Source: Saccoglossus kowalevskii
Taxonomy: Eukaryota > Hemichordata > Enteropneusta > Harrimaniidae
Assembly: GCF_000003605.2 (NCBI RefSeq)
Contig: NW_003145294.1
Coordinates: 238,735-262,502 of the forward strand
Length of the DNA stretch: 23,768 nucleotides
Reading direction: 5' to 3'
Position 1 is the first letter of the stretch; each line of letters begins with the position of its first letter. Under the pieces are notes generated by a model, which was not told where the DNA came from, made no database searches, and saw nothing but the letters and a program-made list of their open reading frames with translations. Shown in pieces: positions 1 to 8,844 of the stretch. The position numbers and the translations under genes are program-made.

Positions 1-65
1 TGCGGGTACTACTGCTTCTCTCAGTGACCAGTTCAACTCTGGTAGCTGCTCGTCCACAAGAAATC
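1..65 (+). CDS. Exon 1, signal peptide (start codon cut by window edge)
   Basis: Bases 1-2 are TG, so a single A just outside the window would give ATG. The frame then reads [20 protein letters not shown] followed by EI. This is a short basic n-region, a Leu-rich hydrophobic core and a small-residue cleavage region around VAA, a classic secretory signal peptide. The frame meets a stop about 15 bases later, so an intron must start by then; GT at 66 would be the donor (ATC followed by gtacgg, a weak match). It ends in phase 0, which fits the next candidate exon. A donor at GTAGCT (position 41) is an alternative and would shorten the peptide. The inference rests on the hydrophobic profile, the frame and phase agreement. 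Confidence 0.45.
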
Positions 66-3000
66 GTACGGTTATTTATATAAATCAGATTTGTATGAAA
101 TCCCAATACTTGTTTAATGGCAATACCATGATTTATCAATATGGTTTTTGGGATCAGACATTGTTGGGTGAACAATTATATTAGGAAACCGAAATAGCCA
201 ACGTGCCCAATACGACTGATATCCCACCTAGCATTTTGCCATTTATTATGCATGTACATGATATTCATTTGGGTGATAATGATGGGTGGTGGTGGTGCTA
301 GTTGGCGGTATTCTGTGATTGCTTATGAGGCTACAAATGTGTTTAATTTTTGGTGACGCACGTTAGATTATATTGGTTAATAAATTTGTAATTAACATTT
401 TAAACGACAATCAGAATAAATAAGCATGAAATAAGCATGATTCCAGGGGATGCGTATTGACACGCTATATCAGGTTCAAAGACCTAAATATAATTGCTAC
501 TTCTAAAATAACATTTCTTATTTTACAGAGGTTGGCCAACGGGAGGACACTTTCAAAGCGAACATATACAAGTATGCGTGAGTATACATTTATCAGTATT
601 TCGGCATGATAAAGCGGACACTGGTAGCATAATAATTGTCGCATCAGACTCAGATTGGTAGACCCAAGTTCAAATACTACCTTAGGCTGAACACCAAAAA
701 GGGTCGACCCCCAACCTTGGGTGAGTGTGCCACAGACTCAATGGGAAGGTCAATTCTATTGACCGAGATTCATTCACTAACAAATTTAGATATTTAGTAT
801 TTAGGTATGACGATATGGTGGTCGTTAAATTGTGAAAATAGACCTTGGACACACGTGTACCAATCACACCCATTGAAAATAAGTCGTCAATGAGAAAAGT
901 GATAATATAATTACCCGCAACTGATATATAAAAATATCGGCTTAGTAGCAACATATTTTCTTTATAATGTGCTTATATCTACAGCTAAATAACTTGTTTT
1001 TAAAACTAAGATATATTTGTTAATCTAATCATTACTTTACCATTGTTATTGCCACCAGCACCACCAACAACTGTACGAGCAACAACTGAATCACAAAGCA
1101 CACGGACACCCAGTCCGGATTTAAGTGAGTATAAACACCGGTCTTAATGTTTGTCATTCATATGCACATCAGTCGTATATCACACACAATCCCCCCCCCA
1201 CACACACGCACATATATCAAATACACTGCTATATGTAGGATCGTTTGGAGATTATATCTATTATTAGTCTTGTTGTTGGTTTGTGGCGATTACGCAAGTA
1301 AACTGTCATGGGGCCGAATTTCAATATTAAATATTTTATATGACAATGCATGAAAAACTAATTTACGATTGTATGGCTTCGACACGACAGAATTTGGATG
1401 AAAATAGATTTGACACGATATAATATAGATATAATATAATTATGATTACAGTTGGTTAGTAAGTGAGTGTGTGTGAAGAAGTTGGTATTAAATGATGAAA
1501 TCCACATAGTGGTATATTCTAACATGTAGAGAAGAACTCATTGTGCAATACTTTCTATACTGATACAACAATCAATATGGTACAGTTATGTGTTATTTGT
1601 GGCAGACTCTGGGAAGAAATTGTGTTGTCACGATTCTCCATTGCACCAAAGAGATGTTTTATGTTTTGTAACAGCACAATTTTCTCCCAACTTCTGTCAT
1701 GGCGAAAAATGATAACATGGTACTGACGAATTACAGCAAAATCACTAATATATTTTTTTAAATCAAGCTGGAAATTGCAAAGGCCGCTGTGGTGGAAAAA
1801 GTTTGGGAAACTGTTGGTGTGACTTTGATTGTTTCACATACAACGATTGTTGTCATGATTATTCCAAACATTGCCCAGGTAAGTATTACATTATTTTGTA
1901 ACAAAGTATCAGTATTATTTAACATTGACAAGGTGGGTTACTTGAAGAATGTTAAGAATGTTATTTTGATTTCTACAACTATTTGATTTACACAACCAAA
2001 CACTCATTTTCTGACCACAGCTTAAATTTCACAAGACATATTGTCTTCCCAACAATGGAACTGAATTTATAACCATCATTTCCTTTCAGTTTCTTCGTCC
2101 TTACGTCTCTTTCGCTAAATATGTATGATATGCCAATTATTTTATCATTTTTATTAACAGCACCACCAACTGAGGCACCATCAACAACCGTACGAGCAAT
2201 AACTGAACAACAAACGACACGAACACCTGCCCCGGATTTAAGTGAGTACAAATTCGTTTCATGAGCTCAATTATTAGACATTCAACCATACATCGGTTTC
2301 ATATCCCCAATAAATATCAGAGTACATACGTATAGGTATAGTCATGCAATAGTGTATAGGTGTAGATCAAATTACATTTGGTATAAAGTACTAAATCATA
2401 AATTAGTTCAGTCTTGTACTCCGCAACATTTGTTTTCAAATATTCCATACCATTATAGTGGACTTTACTTGTTCCATTGTAAAATGAAGTGCTGTTTAAT
2501 TTATAATGGTTAAAATTAGGCACATATACGTGTGGACGCTGGTTTAAAATGATAAATTCCAGAGTGGTGCTTATAATCTAGTGAACAGCCATTGATGGAA
2601 TTTCATTATGCAATACTTCATATAGCGATACACAAGACATCATGTCTCAATTGTGTATCGTTTGTGGTAGGCACTGGGACGTAATTGAGTTGTCACGATT
2701 GTCAAAATATCCATTGCACCAAGGACGGGTGTGGTTCATTTTAGATGTTTTGAAGATAGTAATAGCAGGAGATCTTCCCAATTTCTGTCATAACAAATGA
2801 TAACATGGTGCTGACGAATTACAGTAAAATCACTAATATATATTTTCTTAAATCAAGCTGGAAATTGCAAAGGCCGCTGTGGTGGAAAAAGTTCAGGAAA
2901 CTGTTGGTGTGACTTTGATTGTTTTACATACAATGATTGCTGTAATGACTATTCCAAACATTGCCCAGGTAAATATTGATTTATTTGTTTATCAATAAAT

Positions 3001-6000
3001 TAGTGTTATTTAACATTGACATACTATTCTCTAGTTTTCACAGGGTAAGTTTACTTGTTTGCAACAAAGAATTCTATTTTGATTTATACAACTATTTAAT
3101 TTACACAACCAAACACTAATTTTTTGAATGCATGTTAAATTTCACAAGACTAAATTTCTAACACGCATTATCGTCAATTTATTTCTCGTTTACCCTTACC
3201 TCTCTTTCTCTGTCTATAAATGATATGCAAATTATTGTATCACTTTCATCAACAGCACCACCAACCGAGGCACCATCAACAGATGTACCATCAGCAACAA
3301 CAACTGTACGAGCAACAACTGAACAGCAAACCACACGGACACCTGCCCTGGATTTAAGTGAGTACTATATAGGTGTTGATCAAATGAAATTTGGTATAAA
3401 AATTCGGACTCACAATTAGTGCTATCCCATACTCGAATGTATTTTGTTTTTGAAATATTAATTTTAGTAGCTTAGGAAATAGTTGTCTTTCTATAACGTT
3501 TTAATGGATTGTATCTTTTCCACTGTAAAATGGAATACAACTTAATTCACAATGGTTAAGCATAAGTAAATGTACGTGTGGAAGCTGAATGAAAATAATA
3601 GATAGTGGTACGTATAATCTAGTGAACAGTCATGGGGAGAATTTAATTATGCAGTATTTTATATGGCGATATACAGGACATCATGTCCCAATTGTGTATC
3701 GTTTGTGGCAGGTTTTGGAACGTAATTGACGATTGTCAAAATACCGTTGGACCAAGGACAAGTTGTGTGCAAATTGTCCTGTTCTTGGTTCATTTGAGAT
3801 GTTTTGAAGATCGTAAAAAGCAGGAGTTAACGTTCTTCCCAACGTCCATCATGACAAATGATGATAACATGGTGCTGACGAATTACAGCACAATCACTGC
3901 TATAGCTTTTTCATAACCTAGCTGGATCATGCAAAGGCCGCTGTGGTGAGAACGGTTCTGGTAAATGTTGGTGTGACTTTGATTGTTTCACATATTTTTG
4001 TTTAAATCAAGCTGGGAATTGCAAAGGCCGCTGTGGTGGAAAAAGTTCAGGAAACTGTTGGTGTGACTTTGATTGTTTTACATACAATGATTGCTGTAAT
4101 GACTATTCCAAACATTGCCCAGGTAAATATTGATTTATTTGTTTATCAATAAATTAGTATTTTTTAACACTGACATACTATTCTCTAGTCTTCCCAAAGT
4201 CAGTTTACTTGCTCACAACAAAAAATTTTATTTTGATTTATACAACTATTTAATTTACACAACCAAACACAATATTTTTGAATACAAGTTGAATTTCACA
4301 AGACTTATGGTCTTGCCAACAATAATCTAAATTATTCAGCACTCATTATCGTCATTTTATTTCTCGTTTTTCCTTACCTCTCTTTCTCTGTCTATAAATG
4401 ATATGCAAATTATTTTACCATTTTCATTAACAGTACCACCAACCGAGGCACCATCAACAGATGTACCAACAGCGACAACAACTGTACGAGCAACAACTGA
4501 ACAACAAACCACACGAACACCTGCCCCGGATTTAAGTGAGTACAAATTCGTTTCATCAGCTCTATTGTTAGCCATTCAACTATACGTCGGTTCCATATCA
4601 CCAATAAATATCAGTGTACATGACACATTCCATTTATTTGGGTTTGAAATGGTCAAGTTACATTTGGTATACATGTACTGAATCACAAATTAGTGTTGTC
4701 TCCGTACTCAAATGTATTTTTTTCAAATTTTAATTTTAGCAGCCCACGAAATGTTTGTCTATTCCGTAACATTTTAATGGACTTTACGCGTTCCTTTGTA
4801 AAACGGTGTAGTATTTAATTCACAATGAGTATACATGTAAATGCGTGCGTGTGGCCGCTGGTTTAAAATGATAAATCGTATAGTGGTACATATGATCTAG
4901 TGAACAGTCATTGATGGAATTTCATTATGCAATACTTCATATAGCGATACACAATACAACATATCACAATTGTGTATCGTTTGTGGTAGGTACTTGGACG
5001 TAATTGAGTTGTGGCGATTGTCAAAATATTCATTGCCCCAAGGACGGGTTGTGTGCAATTGTCCCTTTTTTGGTTCATTTTAGATGTTTTGAAGATCGAA
5101 ACAGCAGGAGTTCATCTCAACTTCCGTTATGACAAATTATGATAACTTTTTGCTGACGATTTACAGATAAATCATTTTTGTTTAAATCCAGCTGGATCAT
5201 GCAAAGGCCGCTGTGGTGGAAAAAGTTCAGGAAAATGTTGGTGTGACTTTGATTGTTTCACGTACAATGATTGCTGTAATGACTATTCCAAACATTGCCC
5301 AGGTATAAATTGATTTATTTTGTATCAATGAATTAATAATACTAAACACTGACGGACATATATGACACTGATTGCCTTCCTGCATTATTCAATGTCACTT
5401 TAATTTTTCCAACAACTATTTTTACACACAAAACATTATTTTGTATCAATAAAAAAACTAAATGTCTAACTTTAATTTACATAAAGTCACTGTCTAACAA
5501 TCTGTTTTGTCCCTCTCTCCCAATCTCTCTAAATATTTTGTAAAGCTTAATATATTTGGCTACTGAATGTATATGTTCTTTACCTGTACATATTTATTGT
5601 ATTCTATATTGCTCTTCAGCACCATCAACAACAGAACCCCCAACTGAAGGAACTCCACCACCAACCACATGTGAGTGTTCATATTTCTCTGACTCTCTTA
5701 TTGTCTCAACTGCCTATCTCCATCTTGCTGTTATTAGTGTCGTCTAATTAAATTTCTCAAACCGAATGTAACGTAAGCTAATATTATCCGCCAGATAAAT
5801 TATTATAGTACAAATAAACGGGTTGACATATTTAATTACCTTGTCATAATGAAATATAATCCTTTCTCTCATGATCATTATTAACAGCACCAACAACTGA
5901 AACACCAGTTTTGTCAGGTGATCCACACTTGAGGACATTCGATGGTCATTCATACTCATTTCAAGGAATATGTTGGTATATGCTGTTTAAAGACTGCAGT

Positions 6001-8644
6001 CAAAATCCTGCATTTGAAGTCGCTGCCAATTTTGCCCCCCGAGATGATAGTACTCCTGATGACATCAGAACAAGAGCAATCCAAATTAATATTACAGTTG
6101 GAACAGAATCCGTACATATTAATGGTTTGAATGTGATTACGGTGAGTTAGTAGCAAATAACTTGTAGAATGTGTGACTATTTATTATATTATGCAAATAT
6201 TGAGTCTGGTTCAGAGAGAAAAATGTTGGTCCATATCGGCCACAGCTATATTATATTTGTGTTATTATAACATGGTTATTTCGTAAACGGTTGTGCATTC
6301 GGAATGTTTACCATTTCCAATAGTTCTTCGTTTCACTTCTAATGCTTCGAAGTTATATTTCATTGTCATATTCATGATTTTGATATTCCAGAAGCCGCGA
6401 TTGTTACGCAAGGCGCGCGCGCACACAAACAAAAATGGCTCATGGTTAAATTATTATTATTATTGCCAAATCTAATGCAAGATACCTTGTTGAGCAGTAC
6501 ATTACAGATAATATATTGTAGAAACGCCAGCAAGCCTCAACAGGAAAGCAGTATTTTTAGATCGCTCATAACAACTGCACAAACAATAATGACAATGACG
6601 CTCATTATTATTAGAGAAATATTGGAGATTCTGTGTCTACAGCCAGGCCGGTACATATCCAACAAACTGAGAACATGTTGATCATGCGCTTCACCTCAAA
6701 GAAGACAACCTTCACTCTGAAATGGACATTAAAGAAACACATCTTATCTGTGTCTATTGAGGGTACTGATTACAATGGTAAAATATGTGGTATGTTGGGT
6801 AATGCTGATGGCAACTCTCACAATGACTTCAGAAAACGTGATGGTGGTGAGACAAAAAATGCAGACGAGTTTGGAGAAAGTTGGAAAATGAAAGATAAAA
6901 CGTAAGTTGAATTCTAAATTATACTTTACTAAATTATACATTTATTATATTATTGTATTGTTATACCAAATTATACGTTTTCACTTCATGATAGTGAGTA
7001 TTTGGCAGCAACTAATAAACAATAAAAACTGTTATCTCTAGTTAATGTCTCTACTACCTATGATTTGTTTCTAGATATTTACCAATATGAGCAAGAGCTC
7101 ATAAAAACAATTGAACTATTGAAACATACAGCATGATTGAGACAATTAACCACAGTGTAATGATTTTTCGCAATGCCAAAAAAAGGATGGACATTCCTGA
7201 AATATACTCTAACAGATGCATTGACTCTACTGTCATGAATTTGTTTTTGCGTATCTGTTGACCGACTTAATTAACTGATAATTAGCTGAATTGCTGTGTT
7301 ATGTCTGTCATCGTTCAGGCCTATTTGAAGTTTTGGACGGAAATTGGCTCAGTGATTTGGAACTAATTACCAGATAACCGCCGCTATTCAGACTACTCAT
7401 TCTGACAGTTTATATTCATAGTTATTAATGTAGTGAACGATTAATCAAAAGATATGACGTATTCAGTACTTAGTGTGATTGGCTTTATGATTGAAGGTTA
7501 CGCCCTAGAGTCTTTTTACTGTATTGTAATTGGTTAGAGTTTTGAAAATGAATAAAGAGAGTTTGAGTTGGTCTTGGGGAGCACAGCATGATAGACGCAG
7601 TCGAGGGCAGTCCTGGAGAGTCTTGGGGCGAGTGTTGATGCAGTCTAAGAGAGTCTTGGGTCAGCCTTGCGATAGTCTTGGGGACTTTTCCCCAGGGCGC
7701 TGTGTCTTATAGAGTGCTCCAAAAGATCGACTAAGACGAGAGCTGAAGCGTATTCCGTTGTGTGTGTTTTATTTGGCTGTAAAGCTTAAGTGACTTTCCC
7801 GATCCCATACCTCAAGGGGACGAGATATAGAGACGAGACGAGATTCCCCCCTGGCAAGTGTGGAGAACCCCGAGAGAGAAGAATTTCCCCCTGATACTAC
7901 ATTGACCGAACACTTAGAAAAAGAAAACTGAACACCACTATCAAAAACGAGGCTAAATGCTAAACATATTAAAAATTGAATGCTTGACACTATTTCCAAA
8001 AAAGTGACATAGGAATGATGTACAGAAGGATAAAGGCTTAGTGTTTGTATATGGCAAATCTAATATGTAAAACAACGCATCGTGTGAGTTTGTAACCCTG
8101 GAGGAGAAAATAGTATATCCACGAGCGAAATTGCAATTGCAGTTGTAATTTGTGACATCGTTCTGCCCCCAAAAAACTACTATGTAATATGACCTCGGCC
8201 ATACCTACATAATCATATCACCGGGAACATAAATTACTACTAGTATTACACATTGGGACTTCAGGAACTTAAATAGTGGTACGTGACATACCATGAGTGT
8301 GTGACATACTTTTCAAATTTCATACAATCACCATTTTTCCAGTGTGCGAAGTCTGTGGGAGATTGCTGATCATCATACAAACTGGTCAACTAAACCCAAT
8401 TGATGACTTTGACACTTATTTGAATACAGTAATTTGACAGAATGTGTGTATGATAGCGAACCTATCTAAAGTCGTTAGTAGACGCATTCATACTAGCTGG
8501 CTACGTGACCTCACTGGTTATGAACATATTTAATTATATGAGCTATCATTTCAACTACATGTATGTTGCCAATTAACAGGAACAACATCATCTAAATATT
8601 TACAATGTTGCGTATTCTGTTTTTTTTCCAGATGTGACTATTAA
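1..8644 (+). CDS. Secreted somatomedin-B repeat / Thr-rich / VWD mosaic protein (spliced gene, overall span)
   Basis: Predicted multi-exon gene; the span covers exons and introns. Domain order: signal peptide, short basic segment, five Thr/Pro-rich linkers interleaved with four SMB exons (one carrying an extra truncated SMB), then one VWD domain near the C-terminus. Splice phases are compatible across every junction: phase 0 after exon 1, phase 1 through all linker and SMB exons, phase 0 between the two VWD exons, phase 2 into the terminal exon. SMB domains are small disulfide-rich modules, known from vitronectin and proteoglycan 4, that bind proteins; VWD domains occur in mucins and BMPER-like proteins. 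The predicted product is an extracellular, O-glycosylated, cysteine-rich matrix or mucus protein of about 505-535 residues. SMB and VWD identities are firm; the first, second and last exons are inference. No specific orthologue is recognised. Confidence 0.7.
66..528 (+). other. Putative intron 1, no other feature seen
   Basis: AT-rich sequence with stops in all frames, including a short GGTGG-rich stretch near 287-300. No repeat shared with the rest of the window was recognised. It ends in a pyrimidine-rich acceptor before 529. Confidence 0.3.
529..577 (+). CDS. Candidate exon 2, short linker between signal peptide and first Thr-rich segment
   Basis: A good acceptor (a T-rich tract then ttacag at 523-528) and a near-consensus donor (gtgagt at 578) flank 49 bases that are open in all three frames. 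Only the frame entered in phase 0 exits in phase 1, which is what the following linker exons need. It reads [16 protein letters not shown] plus one base. No domain is recognised. The support is splice-signal quality and phase agreement with exon 1 and the linker at 1059, so the call is tentative. Confidence 0.35.
1059..1124 (+). CDS. Thr/Pro-rich linker exon L1
   Basis: 66 bases, phase 1 in and out, between a CCACCAG acceptor and a GTGAGT donor. It encodes [20 protein letters not shown] plus L, rich in Thr, Ser and Pro and so likely O-glycosylated. It is homologous to L2-L4 but lacks the TEAPSTDVP stretch, making it one of the shortest versions. Its unit begins the first of the roughly 1.1-kb duplicated blocks. 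Confidence 0.75.
   Translation, partial: HHQQLYEQQLNHKAHGHPVRI
1768..1878 (+). CDS. Somatomedin-B domain exon S1
   Basis: 111 bases, phase 1 in and out, with acceptor aaatcaag and donor gtaagt. The 37 codons begin [20 protein letters not shown] and end with a DCC-x-DY-x3-C segment. All eight SMB cysteines are present in the expected order: C-x3-C, C-x-C, C, CC, C, with the conserved CC-x-DY pair. The SMB fold is a compact disulfide knot that acts as a protein-binding module outside the cell. The domain is contained entirely in one symmetric exon. This copy has Leu in KSLGN where the other copies have Ser. Confidence 0.9.
2161..2241 (+). CDS. Thr/Pro-rich linker exon L2
   Basis: 81 bases, phase 1 in and out, acceptor attaacag and donor gtgagt. 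It encodes a segment starting [20 protein letters not shown] and ending TPAPDL. Compared with L3 and L4 it lacks seven codons (the DVP-x-ATT region), giving an in-frame length difference between copies. It is likely a mucin-like spacer between SMB domains. Confidence 0.8.
2858..2968 (+). CDS. Somatomedin-B domain exon S2
   Basis: 111 bases, phase 1 in and out; acceptor tcttaaatcaag, donor gtaaat. It carries the complete eight-cysteine SMB pattern starting [20 protein letters not shown] and containing YNDCCNDY. It is nearly identical to the full domain in the 4012-4122 exon, suggesting recent duplication or gene conversion. Confidence 0.9.
3256..3357 (+). CDS. Thr/Pro-rich linker exon L3
   Basis: 102 bases, phase 1 in and out; acceptor tcaacag, donor gtgagt. 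It encodes [20 protein letters not shown] followed by a [13 protein letters not shown] tail. Full-length linker form, almost identical to L4. Thr, Ser and Pro make up over half of the residues and there is no Cys, as expected for an extended O-glycosylated spacer. Confidence 0.85.
   Translation, partial: HHQPRHHQQMYHQQQQLYEQQLNSKPHGHLPWI
3922..4122 (+). CDS. Fused SMB exon S3: truncated SMB followed in frame by a complete SMB
   Basis: From a plausible acceptor (tttttcataacctag) at 3921, the frame reads [20 protein letters not shown] and on to TYF, i.e. about two thirds of an SMB with its first five cysteines. It then runs without a stop through what elsewhere is intron and acceptor sequence (tttttgtttaaatcaag, read as FCLNQ) into a complete 37-residue SMB at 4012-4122. 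The 90 extra bases are exactly 30 codons, so either the 201-base exon or the 111-base exon starting at 4012 keeps frame. It looks like an unequal crossover between SMB exons; S4 has a similar leader (atttttgtttaaatccag). The 4012-4122 part is confident; use of the 3922 acceptor is uncertain. Confidence 0.7.
4434..4535 (+). CDS. Thr/Pro-rich linker exon L4
   Basis: 102 bases, phase 1 in and out; acceptor attaacag, donor gtgagt. Same layout as L3 ([20 protein letters not shown], then [12 protein letters not shown]). Its first codon is split to give Val where the other linkers have Ala or Pro, because the exon starts TA rather than CA. Confidence 0.85.
   Translation, partial: YHQPRHHQQMYQQRQQLYEQQLNNKPHEHLPRI
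5192..5302 (+). CDS. Somatomedin-B domain exon S4
   Basis: 111 bases, phase 1 in and out; acceptor gtttaaatccag, donor gtataa, which is weaker than in the other copies. It encodes [20 protein letters not shown] followed by the CC-x-DY and final Cys, with all eight cysteines. Its start ([12 protein letters not shown]) resembles the truncated SMB at 3922, so those two share a more recent origin or an exchange. Confidence 0.9.
5303..5619 (+). other. Intron between S4 and L5
   Basis: AT-rich intron; the homology to the other post-SMB introns fades after about 40 bases, marking the end of the duplicated block. It ends in a pyrimidine-rich acceptor (gctcttcag). No other feature seen. Confidence 0.5.
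5620..5670 (+). CDS. Short Thr/Pro-rich linker exon L5
   Basis: 51 bases, phase 1 in and out; acceptor ttgctcttcag, donor gtgagt. It encodes [16 protein letters not shown]. It is related in composition but not in detail to L1-L4 and lacks the VRATTEQQ core. It joins directly to the VWD-coding exon, so there is no SMB after this linker. Confidence 0.75.
5888..6141 (+). CDS. VWD domain, first exon
   Basis: 254 bases, phase 1 in, phase 0 out; acceptor attaacag and donor gtgagt. After a short PTTETPVLS lead it encodes the hallmark start of a von Willebrand type D domain: [20 protein letters not shown], then WYMLFKDC, and ends [14 protein letters not shown]-x-TFDG is the canonical VWD opening and includes calcium-ligand positions of that family. 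The early Cys residues are present. VWD modules occur in mucins, zonadhesin and BMPER-type BMP regulators and act outside the cell. Confidence 0.9.
6142..6614 (+). other. Intron within the VWD domain
   Basis: AT-rich, with stops in every frame. It contains a short GCGCGCGC run near 6413-6421 and an ATT-rich stretch near 6448. The acceptor before 6615 is cattattattag, of moderate quality, chosen because it restores phase 0 and gives a continuous VWD reading. Confidence 0.5.
6615..6901 (+). CDS. VWD domain, second exon
   Basis: 287 bases, phase 0 in, phase 2 out; donor gtaagt. It reads [20 protein letters not shown], then a beta-rich stretch [18 protein letters not shown], then the VWD core [20 protein letters not shown], and closes with [10 protein letters not shown]. 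The C-G-x-L-G-N-x-x-G-x-x-x-x-D-F pattern and FGESW ending are diagnostic. The family usually has CGLCGN; here the second Cys is Met (CGMLGN), one cysteine fewer than in mucin or VWF repeats with the multimer-related CGLC motif. An acceptor at 6641 would break frame with the previous exon, so 6615 is preferred. Confidence 0.85.
6902..8631 (+). other. Long last intron (or 3' flank) containing LTR-like sequence
   Basis: No conserved domain-coding exon seen. It contains two weaker alternative terminal exons (acceptors ending 7074 and 8340) and a possible LTR around 7256-7912. The rest is AT-rich unique-looking sequence. Confidence 0.4.
7256..7912 (+). mobile_element. Possible solo LTR or LTR-like repeat
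   Basis: The block is more GC-rich than its surroundings near 7560-7860, carries AATAAA at 7551 followed by a GT-rich stretch, and has four imperfect GTCTTGGG repeats at about 7573-7684. It could be bounded by TGTTGACCG and TTGACCGAACA, giving TG...CA ends. No target-site duplication and no second copy were found in the window, so boundaries and identity are speculative. Confidence 0.15.
8632..8644 (+). CDS. Candidate terminal exon (adds Cys-Asp-Tyr and stop)
   Basis: A very strong acceptor (eight T then ccag, ending 8631) is followed by A TGT GAC TAT TAA. Joined to the phase-2 donor at 6901 it gives ...[11 protein letters not shown] and stop. VWD domains normally have a Cys shortly after the FG-x-SW motif, and this exon supplies it. 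An AATAAA lies 127 bases after the stop. Alternatives with compatible phase are 7075 (TYLPI stop) and 8341 (about 19 residues then stop); neither supplies the Cys. Confidence 0.45.
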
Positions 8645-8770
8645 ATGGTTTCTTCTGCACAGTAGACATGCAACATATTACCATATGTATTAGATTTGCT
8701 GGTTGTACTACGTTTTCGAATATAATTTCGTTTAGTGATTTCTATGTTTTTCGTGTTTGCTTCTTGACCT

Positions 8771-8776
8771 AATAAA
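8771..8776 (+). terminator. Polyadenylation signal AATAAA (candidate)
   Basis: AATAAA 127 bases after the candidate stop at 8644, with a second AATAAA at 8828 and T-rich sequence downstream. It fits a 3' UTR of about 150-220 bases for the SMB/VWD gene. Confidence 0.4.
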
Positions 8777-8844
8777 TATCCTCAAGTATGGTAACCTAGG
8801 TTGATCGATCATTCTGAATTAATTTCGAATAAATATATTTAGTG

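Larger units (their letters stand above)
1059..5302 (+). repeat. Tandem duplication of a ~1.1-kb linker-intron-SMB-intron unit, about 4 copies
   Basis: Linker exons start at 1059, 2161, 3256 and 4434 (spacings 1102, 1095, 1178). SMB exons start at 1768, 2858, 4012 and 5192 (spacings 1090, 1154, 1180). Introns match as well as exons: the block around 1541-1730 recurs at about 2610-2830, 3650-3900 and 4925-5170, each with a shared motif close to gctgacgaattacag before the SMB exon, and the T-rich leader before each linker recurs too. The whole genomic unit was therefore duplicated, not just the exons. Units 2-4 look more alike than unit 1. Confidence 0.85.

Noticed and set aside
640-760. tRNA-like or SINE-like sequence (AAGTTCAAATACT)
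   Set aside because: Only a loose B-box resemblance, no A box at a suitable distance and no second copy.
1541-1726. Open frame upstream of SMB exon S1 (with relatives near 2640 and 3683)
   Set aside because: It belongs to the duplicated intron block; the copies differ in frame and are broken by stops and indels, and no splice sites fit. The similarity between copies is explained by the tandem duplication.
4357-4604. Minus-strand open frames across linker exon L4
   Set aside because: They are antisense shadows of the linker exon; the same is true of 1988-2251.
6643-6901. Acceptor at 6641-6642 for the second VWD exon
   Set aside because: It would need an incoming phase of 1, whereas the first VWD exon ends in phase 0; 6615 fits without an extra exon.
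7075-7090. Alternative terminal exon (TYLPI stop)
   Set aside because: The acceptor and phase are acceptable, but it does not supply the VWD Cys and has no polyadenylation signal at a usual distance. Kept as an alternative only.
8341-8403. Alternative terminal exon ([11 protein letters not shown] and on to a stop)
   Set aside because: Good acceptor and phase, but no Cys near FGESW and no recognised domain; the 8632 acceptor is stronger.
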